Positions 11,333-21,713 of a stretch of 64,000 nt of DNA are shown here, piece by piece; positions within the stretch are counted from its first letter, which is position 1, and every line of letters begins with the position of its first letter. The DNA comes from Dichetophora obliterata. Taxonomy: Eukaryota; Arthropoda; Insecta; Diptera; Sciomyzidae. The notes beneath the pieces are model-generated. The model searched no databases and was not told the DNA's origin. It saw only the letters and a list, made by a program, of their open reading frames with translations. Made by a program: the position numbers and the translations under genes. The stretch covers positions 77,491,560 through 77,555,559 of the forward strand of contig OY986438.1 of NCBI GenBank assembly GCA_963920525.1. Reading direction: 5' to 3'.

Positions 11333-12315
11333 TATGGATATCATCCAAAGTAAATATAACCAAACACAAAAGTCACTTAATTTAGTCCTTTATTTAATTA
11401 TTTACATTTTTACATTAGACACTTTAAGTCTTATCCGATTGAGTACGAGTAGCGGCCACGGGTTCACAAAGACGACTGGTTTATTAAAATTCTCTTTATG
11501 GTAACATGGACCATAGTCCATGCCACCATAAGGCATTAAATATGTATTGCAGCGCACAATACACGGTAGCCGCGGCGCACATAGTCAGCACCAACAACAC
11601 GAATTTATTCACGTCCATGGTTATACTTTTTTGCCAATGGAAGCGATCATTCTTTTTATTGGCCCGTCTTATTATCAGCGCTAACAATAAGACGGGCGTA
11701 CGACGGAGCGGGGATGGTTGGTGCAATTAATCCAGTCATCGTACTGGCTGTCTATTCGTCTGTGTGTTGGTTAGCTACTCCAACACACAAACTACAGCGC
11801 GAAATAAATGACACTTATTTGTGCGTCATTTATTTAAATTATGTGCGATCCCACACAAGCACATGATCAACAACCACCGCTGCCACTGATCGTTGACTCG
11901 CCCCGCGGTCTCATCGTCGCGATCGACAAGCATGACATACCGTCAGTATAACAAAGCGACGCTCAGCTTGGGCGTTCAAGCCTTGAGTTACAAACTGACA
12001 ATGTTTATCTTAACGGCTCAAATAACCACTGTGGCGATAATGGCAGCAACAATGTACAAAGTTTACATTGCGATTAATATTAAGAGCTGCAGTGCCCACA
12101 GCAGCAACAAAGTTGCGCGTGGCTAGGAATTCGCTTGGGTCATCACTTGAGTGACGAACCAAACTAAGCTAACCCAATTACGTTATCAGCAAGGGTGCTG
12201 TATTACGACAAAGTGTCGCAAAAGTCTAGCGGAGCCGAAACACGATTACCAGGAATTTGTGAACTAATGTGAACCCGCGTACGTAGGGGATGACGGTACA
12301 AAGGGTACCGCCACA
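11333..12315 (-). repeat. 5' LTR of Gypsy1 (983 bp)
   Basis: It has the same length as, and is nearly identical to, the LTR at 5496-6478. It is followed on the right by the duplication AATA (12316-12319), which matches 5492-5495. As the upstream LTR it would hold the promoter. Confidence 0.93.
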
Positions 12316-12371
12316 AATAGTTGAAACTCAAATTTTATATTTCTTTTTAATTATATGTACATATTAAGACC

Positions 12372-12733
12372 TTCTAAGCCCAAATCCGGAAAAATTTCAG
12401 GCCGCTCTCAAGTCATTTTGAAGTTATAGGGGCCAAAGTTGTAAAAATTGACTTGAAAAAATCGTGATTTTTACACACAAAACTAATTCACCAATCTTAA
12501 AAATGCATGCTTTACTTTTGAAGATATAACATTTTACGTATTATGCACACCTAATTTTTCACCCTTTTACGAAATTACAAGTTAGCATAATACGTAAAAT
12601 GTTATATCTTCGAAAGTAATGCATGGATTTTTAAGAATGATGGCTTTCTTTTGATTTCCATAATTATTAGTTTTGTAGGAAAAAAAATCGCGAGTTCTTC
12701 AGGCCAATTTTTACAACTTTGGACCCCAATAAC
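12372..12733. repeat. Palindromic MITE-like repeat, left part (split by Gypsy2)
   Basis: The sequence folds on itself. An arm around 12372-12545 is imperfectly complementary to 12592-12733; cores such as GATATAACATTTTACGTATT and its complement face a spacer of about 45 bases. The right arm is cut by the Gypsy2 LTR and resumes at 28815-28866. Together the arms are roughly 170 bases each. No coding sequence is present. It may be a foldback or MITE remnant; the superfamily is not recognised. Confidence 0.7.
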
Positions 12734-12817
12734 TGTTAATTAAAACCAAATCGTTTGACGGTTGAAACTTTTCTGATTTATTCAATTTTACTTATTTGCA
12801 ATATTTACTAACTAACT

Positions 12818-12852
<35 letters not shown>

Positions 12853-13107
12853 CGTGGCAAACAACCTTGGCACCGCACTGAACTCAGTTGAAGCTTTAGA
12901 AATCCGACTCCGCTAGCTTGATCAACGCCAGCTGAAGCACGTATTTAAAAATTGCTGCTGTCGTTAGTGCAGTGACCTGGCCGCTCGTGCTCATAGCTTG
13001 CACAAACCGATGGCCCTGAACTCGGTAAGTTTCAATGACTGTGAAACTGTATCCGTTCCAGTGACCATGGGAGTATGCAGCAGGTTTGGAGTTTATTGAA
13101 CGTAACA
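12734..13107 (-). repeat. 3' LTR of Gypsy2 (374 bp)
   Basis: It begins TGTTAATT and ends GTAACA on the + strand. It is 12 bp longer than its partner because of a longer CA microsatellite at about 12824-12851. Otherwise the two LTRs differ at about two bases. Confidence 0.92.
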
Positions 13108-13127
13108 ATTCCTTCCCCTTTTTCTAA
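13108..13127 (-). promoter_or_regulatory. Polypurine tract of Gypsy2
   Basis: On the - strand AGAAAAAGGGGAAGGAAT lies directly before the TGTTACG start of the 3' LTR. Confidence 0.8.
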
Positions 13128-13500
13128 AGAGAAATATTAACTTTCGAAAAAAAGGAATATTTCCCGATAGCTGCCGTTCAACAGCCCACGTGTGCGTGTG
13201 TGACCATATTTTTTTGTTTTATATATAAATTTAAATGTATACATATTTTTTACATAATTAGTTCTAAGTTTATTTGTTAAGTTTAATTTTGAAGTTTGCT
13301 ATAAAATTTGGATATGGCAGTTAATGATTATAATTACTCGAGAAAAAAAATTCGGAAAAATATGGTATAAAGTTAAAAATAAAATTGTGTAAGAGATATA
13401 AAATTTGAGCTTAACTTGAAAAAATTTTCAAGCGAGTGTTTTTTTTTATTGATAATTTATTTGTTTTTACTCAAATATTTTCAATTATAATTTTTTTCTT

Positions 13501-13666
13501 GTACCATAACAAATATTTTGTGTTTTTAATTTTAACTACGAATAATAATAATAATATTTAATGTTTTCTTGTACCATAACAAATATTTTGTGTTTTTAAT
13601 TTTAATTACGAATAATAATAATAATAATTAATGTTTTCTTGTACCATAGCAAATATTTTGTGTTTT
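13501..13666 (-). repeat. 70-bp tandem repeat in the 3' region of Gypsy2
   Basis: Units start at 13501, 13571 and 13641 (GTACCATAACAAATATTTTG on the + strand). There are about 2.4 copies, ending in ATA triplets. The array lies between env and the 3' LTR and is non-coding. The rest of 13130-14120 is AT-rich and shows no gene. Confidence 0.85.
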
Positions 13667-14121
13667 TTCTTGATTTTCACTAATGTGTTTTTGTCCTTTC
13701 ACAATATTTTTAATCGGATATTCTACGGATTTAATGTTTAACTTTTTTTTTTTTTTAATTTTGGTGCGAAAGCAAATTGTAATTATAAAAGGTATCGTAT
13801 CCATTTTTGTCTTGCCGATTTTTGTGTGTTTTTTTATGAACTTAAAGTACAAATACAATTGCATGTTTTTTTCAATATACACTCAATACGTATGGGAGCT
13901 TAAACGTTGCTGAACTGTGTACAACACCAAAGATTGTAACGATTTTTCACATTTAATGCATATATTGTTTTCTAATGTTAATTGTTTTATAACTTTTTAT
14001 TTTTTATTTTTATAAGGGTTCGCTCACTAATTGGAACGACGTTTTTGGCGTAAATGTCAGAGACCTTGCTAATGGCTTCCTTGGTTTAGGTGTTATTTTA
14101 GGATTACTGTCCGTGGGAACT

Positions 14122-14608
14122 TCAACCTCCTGGAGCTGAATACCTACTACAGGTGTTTTTGTTTGTTTGTAGTTTCCCTTTTAATAAATTAATGATTTTG
14201 TACGCAATGTACATGGTCAGCAATAGCATTAGTAAGCTTGAAAAAGAGATTGAAGTAAGTGCAATCTTATGCTGGTGTGAGGCGGTTTTTTCTCTCTCTA
14301 ATTGAACTATCTTTTTGTGTACGTCCTCTAATGTTTTTGTCCCTTTATTTATAAATTCGTTTGTGTCTTTGCCCATAAAGATTTATATGGATCGGTTACT
14401 TTTTATTTGAGTTGGAAATTTGGAATTGGTTATTTCTGATTGTTCTAAAGGAGAAAAATTGGGTTGTTTTATTCTGAGTGGGTGTCTGTTGTGTCCTTGA
14501 AACTTAATGGTATATTCTTCAATTTCTATTTGGCAGGGTTGCGTTACTGTTATTATTCCTTGATGTTCAACTTTGAGCGTTGAAAAACTACTTTCGCACG
14601 AAACGTGT
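14122..14608 (-). pseudogene. C-terminal part of Gypsy2 env, cut off by BEL1
   Basis: This is the piece of the envelope-like gene downstream of the BEL1 insertion. It reads from the insertion point through a Cys-containing ectodomain portion. An in-frame stop near 14388 follows, and then the frame continues from 14376 with a heptad-like region and a hydrophobic segment of about 23 residues (SISFSSLLMLLLTMYIAY) that fits a membrane anchor with a short basic tail. In errantiviruses this protein is a fusion glycoprotein related to baculovirus F proteins. The gene is broken by the insertion, the stop and upstream frameshifts, and should be inactive. Confidence 0.75.
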
Positions 14609-14815
14609 TGATGATGAATTAAATAAAATCTCTACTCCAGTGTAATGCTTGCTTTATTTATATAATGAATTTAATGTTTGCTCTTTGACAGTTAAAACGC
14701 GTATACATACATTGATTTACATTCTTTTATTATAACTGATCTTAGTTGCTAAGTCTCGCTCAAAACTCGTTTTGAAGTAAGACGAGGGTTGTATGAAAAA
14801 AACTGTTCACGAACA
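14609..14815 (-). repeat. 3' LTR of BEL1 (207 bp)
   Basis: The + strand starts TGATGATGAATTAAAT and ends TTCACGAACA. It contains 16 bases (around TCTCGCTCAAAACTCG) that are absent from the partner copy. Confidence 0.92.
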
Positions 14816-14840
14816 TCCCGGGCGGCCATGAAACAACGTT

Positions 14841-17800
14841 TCATAAGAAAGGTAGCACAGCTATTTTTGTAATTGGACGCGTCATCTCTCCATATGTTGT
14901 TCGAAGTCTCACAGCTCGAACTAGACCGCCATCGCCAGAATATGTTTCAATGATTTTTGCCATTAACCACTTTGCTGGTGCGGTGTTGTTTTCCTTGACG
15001 ACTATGTTGCCCACATCAACGTTTGGTTGCGGCGTTTGCCATTTAGGCCGTTGTTGTAACGATGTTAGATATTCTTGGTGCCATTTTCGCCAAAATCCTT
15101 GATACATGTTTTGAACATGTTGCCAATAATCAAGCCGGTTAATTTGTACCTCACTTAAATCGCCCTCAGGTATCATAGTATATGGACGACCTATTAAAAA
15201 ATGAGATGGAGAGAGATAATTAATTTCTGAATCTGCAGTAACTCCTAATGGGCGCGAATTAATAACTGCTTCAATCTGGGTAAGTAAAGTATGCATCTGT
15301 TCAAAAGTAAGAACAGTGTTTCCAATGACCCTACGCAAATGTAATTTCACTGAGCGCACTGCAGACTCCCAAATTCCACCCCAATGCGGCGCATGTGGTG
15401 GGTTAAAACTCCATCTGATACCGTCTTCAGCTAAAGATGCGGTAACGATTTCATTCCGTAGTTGTGACATAACAATTTTATGCATCTCGCCTAGTACGCG
15501 AGAAGCACCAATAAAATTTCTACCGTTGTCACTTAGTATTTGGGAACATTTTCCGCGCCGTGACATAAACCGGCGAAGTGCAGCTAAAAAGCAATCGGTG
15601 GTGAGATCCGTTGCTAGCTCTAGGTGAATTGCAGAGGTAACGAGACAAACAAATAAACATATGTAACCCTTTGAGGTGCGTGCGTTCCGTCCTCGGTACA
15701 TCTTCAATGTGAATGGGCCTGCGTAATCAACACCAGAGTTTTCGAATGGAAAGGCTTGACGAACACGAATTGCAGGTAAATTGGCCATTTGTTGATGCAT
15801 CGAAAGTTGCCGCTGGCGAAAACATTTTATGCATTTATGTGTTAGCTGACGAATCAAATTTCTTGCTCCAAAAACCCAATATTTTTGCCGAATAATGAAA
15901 AATAGAGCAGATACTCCTAGATGAAGATGTCTTTCATGCTCATCAAGCAAGATTAGCATCGTTACGCGATGATCCTTCGGCAAAATAATCGGATGCTGAG
16001 CAGCTGCATCTAGCTGCGAATTGCAAATGCGGCCTCCTACTCGAATAATTCCATCATTGTCCAAAAAGGGAGAAAGTTTCAGTAATTTTGAGTTGCGACT
16101 TAGTTCGGTTTCGTTTTGAAGATTAGCTCGATCTTCATCAAAGTTGTTTTGCGCATATCGGAAAAGTATAACTCGTGCGTCATTAATTTCTTCAAAGGTT
16201 AAGCCACCAGCTAGTTGCCTTCTATTTCTAGGATGAAATCTTTTCACAAAACGTAGCACGTATGCTATGACCCTCAATAACCTCCTCCATGATGATATTC
16301 TGTCAATTCCCCACATAATGGCAACCTTATTCTTTTCTTCAGTGGTGAACATATTGACTGTGGATTTAACTTCAGTTGTGTACTCTGAATCTGAAACAGT
16401 ATTAAAATTGTTACTCTTGCTTATTGTAGATTGGTACAGCTCATCATTATGGAGCCAAGATGGACCTTTCCACCAAAGATCAAATTTTAGTAAGTCTTGC
16501 ACCAATAGGCCTCGAGATGCACAGTCCGCAGGGTTTGCCTTTGACGCAACATAATTCCATATATTTCTCGGAAGTGTATCGAGAATTTCTGCAGTTCGGT
16601 TTGCCACAAATGTTTTTAGTTTAACGGGAGGTTGAGAAAGCCAAGAAAGGACTATTGTAGAATCGCACCAAGCCTTAATAATGACAGATTTATGCAGTAG
16701 GTTTTCTTTAATAGAACTCATCAGCCGCGTCAACAAAACAGCGCCATAAAGCTCCAAGCGAGGCAGCGACAACTGCTTTAAAGGAGCCACGCGCGTCTTG
16801 GCTGCTACTAAGTTAACCTGATACTCGCCCTTCTCATCCCTACACCGACAGTAGACGACAGCAGCGTATGCTTTAATGGATGCATCGGAGAATCCATGAA
16901 GTTCAATAGTATCGACGGAGTTGTAAATAAATCGTGGCAAAGATAACCTTTCAATGTTTTTAATGTCATTTCGAAACTTAAGCCACAACTTGGCCATATT
17001 TAAGAGAAGCGGGTCATCCCAGCTCAAATTGTGCAACCATAATTGTTGAAAAAGAATTTTAAATTGTATTACTACCGGTGCAAGTAATCCTAAAGGGTCA
17101 AAAACTCGAGAGACGTCTGAAAGAACTTGTCGCTTGCTAGAGTGGAGCGATGGCTGAAGGCGAACCTTGTAAGCTAGATTATCCTCATTTGGTTTCCAAT
17201 ATATACTTAGGACCCTTGTTGTTTCATTTTCAGACAACTTCCAGGCAATTGTTTCTGGTAGATTGCTTAAATTTGAAGTGATGGTGTCATTATTCGACAC
17301 CCACTTCCGAAGTTCAAGGCCAGCACGTTTCAACAACTTGACGAGATCATCCCTCTTTTGAATTAGCTCAACCTCGGTAGGCGCTCCAGTCAACACATCA
17401 TCTACGTAAAAGTCTTCTGTTAAAATCTTTGAAGCAATAGGGTGTTCATTTTTGTAGTCCTGCGCTAACTGTTCAAGAACTCTGATAGACAAGAAGGGTG
17501 CACAGGAAGTTCCGTATGTGACCGTACACAATTGATAGTGTTTAATAGGATCAGAAGGGGTTTCTCTCCAGACAATCCGCTGATAGTTCCGATGTTTTTC
17601 TGCCACCCATATTTGTCGGAACATCTTCACAATATCTGCCGAGAAAACAAAACGATGAAGGCGAAATCGTAAACAAACTGCAAATAAGTTGCGCTGAATG
17701 CTAGGTCCAATATGTAAGGTGTTATTGAGTGACACTCCCGACGTGTCCTGAAACGATCCATCAAAAACGATCCATCAAAAACGACTCTTAGTTTTGGACC

Positions 17801-17902
17801 AAGTATAGGGTGATGAGGCATATAAAATAAGCGACCATCAGAGACAGAGATTTCGTTGCAATTAAGCTCTCGCATATGGCCCAATCTTATATACTCGCGC
17901 AT
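14841..17902 (-). pseudogene. pol: BEL1 pol: reverse transcriptase, RNase H and integrase
   Basis: Two overlapping frames (17902-17627 and 17735-14841) make up pol. The long frame has the polymerase with FSADIVKMFRQI and catalytic YVDD at residues 110-113. The BEL-specific region follows (RVFDPLGLLAPV), then RNase H (GFSDASIKAYAAVVY), an integrase HHCC finger (HLHLG through CIKCFRQRQ), and an integrase core with DNGRNFIG and HWGGIWESAVRSVK. The C-terminus ends close to the 3' LTR. The frames are split by a 14-bp tandem duplication (GATCCATCAAAAAC twice, about 17754-17781). Another small indel near 18050 separates pol from gag. Confidence 0.92.
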
Positions 17903-18030
17903 AAAGTCAACATATTTCTTAAGAAGGGTGCTGTCTCTAACAAGACGGCGTTCAAGAGCAGTGAATCGCGAGAGTGCGCCTTGAAGAGTATTTGAAAATG
18001 TTACATTTTGTTCCTTAAAAGGAAGAGAAA

Positions 18031-20031
18031 CTATATATTTTCCATCAACGTGGGAGAGTATGTTTTAAGAAAGTGTTGTTCTACGAAAACGTTGTGTGGG
18101 TCTGTCGGCAGAGGGAAACTTGCTTCCTCAATCTCCCAGAAGCTGCGAATTGATCGATCAATATCTACTGTAGATACAAACGACGATATTGTTTGCTCCT
18201 CTGTAGATGCTGCAGATGTTATGACCCAACCAAAAATCGAAGAAACAGCCACGAGGTTCCCGATCGCATCAAAAATTTTGTCAAATGTAAAGATGTTCCA
18301 TACATGGTTTATTCCTAATAAAATATCAATAGGAGATGATATGTAATACGATGGGTCCGCAAGATCTTTTCCACAAAAATATTCAGCTGATGTTTTGTTC
18401 AGCGTTGACCTTGGGAGCGATGAAGTGATGTTATTTAGAACATGGACACAAGCATTTAAAGAATGTTCAGAAAACCGTGATTTTATAGAAATAGTAAAAC
18501 AGCCACGCGTAGTTTCAGCCTTTACAGACGAAATTCCAGTAACAACAATTCGAGAAGGTGAGCGTGAGAACCCAAGGCGATGAGCACAGCGCTCCGAGAT
18601 GTACGATAGTTCCGATGCGCAGTCAAGCAGCACTCGGCATGTTATGAACTGACCTTGAGAATTACGAACTTCAACTAGTGCTGTAGGCAAAAGAGATATG
18701 CTGCCCTGATGGCCGATGAGAGTCTGTGCCGTGCTAGAATATTCCGTCAGCGTCAGAAGTGTTGACGTCAGCGGAGAAGTCGGTTCAGTAGCAACAAATT
18801 GTGGTATATGTACGAGAGTATGATGGCGCCGACGACATTCCCTACAGCGAAATTTAGAAGAACATGAATATGAAGTGTGGCCTGCTCTTAAACAGTTAAA
18901 GCATAGAGATTTGCTTTTAACAAACAAACGACGTTCATCAGTTGATAATGACAAAAAAATAGAACATTTACTAATAATGTGATCAGCTGCATTACACCGG
19001 CTGCACCTTTGATTAGTTCCGTTATGAGAAACCAACGAACGAGAAAATGTTTGGTTAGGTTTGGAAGCACCTTGATTCTTAGGGGTTTGATAACGTTGGC
19101 TTAACTCTAATTCCTCACATCGAGTATCCAAAAAATCAAAAAAATCTGCTAACTGTGGAAAGGTGTTGTCTTTGCTGTCCTGTACCCAACGACGACGGGT
19201 TTCAGGGTCAACCTTTGCTACCAGCAAATGAATTAACCAGCAGTCCCGCTCGCGATGATTTATTGCATCCATTCCCCTTACTATTTCATTTGCACCATCG
19301 GAGATTTTCCTAAGCAGGTTCGAATTTTCAGTGGTCACCGAAGGCAGGGACATAAATGTCTCAATAAACGAGTTTACAATATGCCTTGGTCGATCAAACC
19401 GATCAACGAGCTGTGACCAGGCGGTGTTGTACGCAGCGTCCGTAATTGGCATATGCTTCACAATATTTGCTGCCTCGTCTCTCAACAAAGACATCAGATA
19501 GTGAAATTTTTGAGTATTCGTTATATGAGATTTCGAATCAATCGAACTGACAAAAAGATCTCGAAAAGAAGGCCAATCCTTGTACTGCCCTGAGAAAGGT
19601 TGAATATTGATTTTTGGTAAATCGATTTCTCTAAATACAGTTGGTGAATTCGTAACAGAGGAAAACTGCTTTAAAAATGATGCCTGCTGAGAGGCTAGTT
19701 GTGAAAAGGCATCATTATTATTACCATTTTTGTGTTCTGGAGCAAGAAAACTCTTCAATGCAAAAAGTCTACCACGTGCTGACAAAAATTTCTCCTCATA
19801 CGAAGCAAAATCACTATCGGGATCGACATAATCAGCCGAGGTTTTAAACTTGTACATATCATTAACGGAACAATTAAACTGCTGCCATACCTCGTCTAAT
19901 CTTTCAAGCCTCGCAAGAACTTGTTCGTATGTACAATCGCCTGCAGGGCGTTCGGCAAAGGCTAAAGCTCTCGTGATTGAACCCTTGAGACGACCTCTAA
20001 GTTGAACCAAATTGTTCATGTCTTCCGCCAT
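18031..20031 (-). CDS. gag: BEL1 gag and aspartic protease
   Basis: The 666-codon frame opens with a helical N-terminus (residues 1-130). A DUF1759-type capsid region follows (LPKINIQPFSGQYKDW, about residue 135 on). Near residues 340-400 are two CCHC knuckles (CSRCNAADHIISKC and CFNCLRAGHTSYSC) and a third Cys/His cluster (CRECRRRHHTLVH). A DUF1758-type retropepsin comes next, with the catalytic-like LLDCASELSYIS, where Cys-Ala replaces the usual Ser/Thr-Gly. In BEL/Pao elements gag, protease and pol form one polyprotein; here the frame ends at 18031 just where pol should continue, because of an indel near 18050. Confidence 0.9.
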   Translation of the reverse strand: MAEDMNNLVQLRGRLKGSITRALAFAERPAGDCTYEQVLARLERLDEVWQQFNCSVNDMYKFKTSADYVDPDSDFASYEEKFLSARGRLFALKSFLAPEHKNGNNNDAFSQLASQQASFLKQFSSVTNSPTVFREIDLPKINIQPFSGQYKDWPSFRDLFVSSIDSKSHITNTQKFHYLMSLLRDEAANIVKHMPITDAAYNTAWSQLVDRFDRPRHIVNSFIETFMSLPSVTTENSNLLRKISDGANEIVRGMDAINHRERDCWLIHLLVAKVDPETRRRWVQDSKDNTFPQLADFFDFLDTRCEELELSQRYQTPKNQGASKPNQTFSRSLVSHNGTNQRCSRCNAADHIISKCSIFLSLSTDERRLFVKSKSLCFNCLRAGHTSYSCSSKFRCRECRRRHHTLVHIPQFVATEPTSPLTSTLLTLTEYSSTAQTLIGHQGSISLLPTALVEVRNSQGQFITCRVLLDCASELSYISERCAHRLGFSRSPSRIVVTGISSVKAETTRGCFTISIKSRFSEHSLNACVHVLNNITSSLPRSTLNKTSAEYFCGKDLADPSYYISSPIDILLGINHVWNIFTFDKIFDAIGNLVAVSSIFGWVITSAASTEEQTISSFVSTVDIDRSIRSFWEIEEASFPLPTDPHNVFVEQHFLKTYSPTLMENI

Positions 20032-20324
20032 CGAGATAATATTTTATCTTTTTATGAACACTAAAGAATAGTTACCAAGTCTTAAAATTAAGGTATTGCA
20101 ACCTTCCTTCCTCACAGTCCACCAAGGTCGTGCAGCTGTATTCGTTTGTGGGATGTGCTCCAAATGATTCCGCTAGTCCAAATCTCAAAAAAATCTCAAA
20201 GGCATTGACACCTGTCCACTCCACAGTCCACCGAGGTCGTGCAACTGTATTCGTTGCTATGATGATGCTGATTCGATTAATTTTACTTTTAAATAATTTA
20301 ACATCAAATTAATTTAGTTTTCTT

Positions 20325-20345
20325 ATCCGGCTTCACGAAGGACCA
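20325..20345 (-). promoter_or_regulatory. BEL1 primer binding site, tRNA-Tyr-like with 3-base insertion
   Basis: On the + strand the bases ATCCGGCT, TCA, CGAAGGACCA precede the LTR by five bases. Without the TCA they match the 3' end of insect tRNA-Tyr including CCA, as I recall it. The extra triplet leaves only ten bases of uninterrupted pairing at the primer 3' end. Confidence 0.6.
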
Positions 20346-20350
20346 ATTCT

Positions 20351-20541
20351 TGATGATGAATTAAATAAAATCTCTACTCCAGTGTAATGCTTGCTTTATT
20401 TATATAATGAATTTAATGTTTGCTCTTCGACAGTTAAAACGCGTATACATACATTGATTTACATTCTTTTATTATAACTGATCTTAGTTGCAGTAAGTTG
20501 AAGTAAGACGAGGGTTGTATGAAAAAAACTGTTCACGAACA
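20351..20541 (-). repeat. 5' LTR of BEL1 (191 bp)
   Basis: This is the partner of 14609-14815. It has the same ends and a small internal deletion near 20490, and is followed by the target duplication CGTGT. Confidence 0.92.
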
Positions 20542-20546
20542 CGTGT

Positions 20547-21644
20547 ATTATTTGTGAATTTTTCACCGAGAATAACCAAGTGTTAGGCCTGTTAAGTTTT
20601 ATTAAGGTGTCCTGTGGTGTTGTTTGTAGATTTATAGGGCAATCCATTTTATCGTTTAGAGGGTTTAACAACATTTTAAGTACACACTCTTTAGTGGTTG
20701 TGGCTTGGGTCATTGAAACGTCAAGTGGCCCGATATACGAGTAGGTTACGATACGATATACGAAGTAAGTGTGATTTTATTTTGGTAGTCTGATATAAGG
20801 TGGGCAAACAATCTTGACAAAGAGTGTTAGTTTTTTGGTATATTTTGTTAAGAGTGTTTGGTGAAATGAGTAATGGATGTATTCTGTTGTTTTGAGTGGC
20901 TATTATTACGTCCAGCAGTGTTTGCTGTCTTGATTCTAATTCTATTACTTGAAGCAAGAGGGTGTAAAGTATATCCTGTCGTAACTGTGTTGTTGCTATT
21001 TGGTCGGTTACGTTTTCTAATTCGTTTATCCGGTATCCTATCTGTTGTTGATTAGTCATCAAAACTGATAATGGTTTTTGTATTTTATTTAAAGTAGAGT
21101 TTACTACACTGACTTGCTGTTTTCCCAGTTCAATTAATGCGCTTTCTTTTCATTCTAGTTGTCCTAACTTACTGTATACCTCTTCTTCGTTAGCGTGATC
21201 CATTGTGCCAAACAAATAATGCAATGCGCTCCCTATACCGTCGAATATAGATCGTTTCTGACGTGGCGTACTTATTAGTTCCCAAATGGTTTGTGTCCTA
21301 GCCTTAATTTAAGCGATTACAGCCTGAATGTGTCGTTCCTGTGGTTCGCAAGTGCCTCCCTTTGATTTATATTGATTGCATAGGCGGGAACTGAGATAGT
21401 CTGCATATTCGGCTACTGTAGTTTGATTGTCCAATTCGGAGAGGTCGATTTCCGTGAATACGCTCCAAGAACTTTGGTATAACCATAGTTCGCCCAGTTC
21501 TTCGAAAACAACCCCTGTGGCATTTAGCTGGGTTACGTTTAGGGGTTGCTCCATGGGAGTTCCCTGGGTTAGGCTTACCGCCAGTAAAATCAAACACCAC
21601 TCCATTTTGAACTGTGGAAAAGACGTAGATATGATGGACATCAT
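20547..21644 (-). pseudogene. N-terminal part of Gypsy2 env (envelope-like glycoprotein)
   Basis: The frame from 21644 encodes a hydrophobic signal sequence (about EWCLILLAVSL) and an ectodomain with an N-glycosylation-type NVT. It runs to a stop at 21309. After a frame change, a furin-type site RQKR followed by a hydrophobic Gly-containing stretch is visible near 21225-21260, as in fusion glycoproteins of errantiviruses and baculovirus F proteins. A helical region follows in 21062-20721, then a Cys-containing part in 20713-20547 that is cut by BEL1. Several frame changes and the insertion make it a pseudogene. It directly follows integrase, as expected for env. Confidence 0.8.
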
Positions 21645-21713
21645 TAAATTTGGTTATTTAAGTTTTGGGTTTTTTTTTTATATATATAAATTTATTTTTA
21701 GTTTTTTTTTTTG

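Larger units (their letters stand above)
5496..12315 (-). mobile_element. Ty3/gypsy LTR retrotransposon, CsRn1/Kabuki type (Gypsy1)
   Basis: The element is bounded by two direct 983-bp LTRs and by a 4-bp duplication AATA (5492-5495 and 12316-12319). By eye the LTRs differ at about six positions, so the insertion is young. On the - strand the order is 5' LTR, primer site, a leader with tandem repeats, gag, a -1 frameshift, pol (protease, reverse transcriptase, RNase H, integrase), a polypurine tract and the 3' LTR. Three traits point to the CsRn1 clade: a tRNA-Trp primer site, a CHCC gag finger, and an overlapping gag and pol joined by -1 frameshifting. There is no envelope gene. A deletion within integrase makes this copy defective. 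Confidence 0.92.
14609..20541 (-). mobile_element. BEL/Pao LTR retrotransposon (BEL1) inserted in Gypsy2 env
   Basis: Short LTRs (14609-14815 and 20351-20541) are flanked by a perfect 5-bp duplication CGTGT (14604-14608 and 20542-20546); five bases is usual for BEL/Pao. On the - strand come a 5' LTR, a tRNA-Tyr-like primer site, gag with a retropepsin, pol, and the 3' LTR. The LTRs differ by one substitution that I noticed and a 16-bp indel, so insertion is recent. Two frame breaks disrupt the polyprotein. It interrupts the ectodomain of the Gypsy2 envelope-like gene. Confidence 0.94.

Noticed and set aside
13628..13913. Open frames on both strands in the Gypsy2 3' region
   Set aside because: Very AT-rich, low-complexity translations that mirror each other across the strands. 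The region is a tandem repeat.
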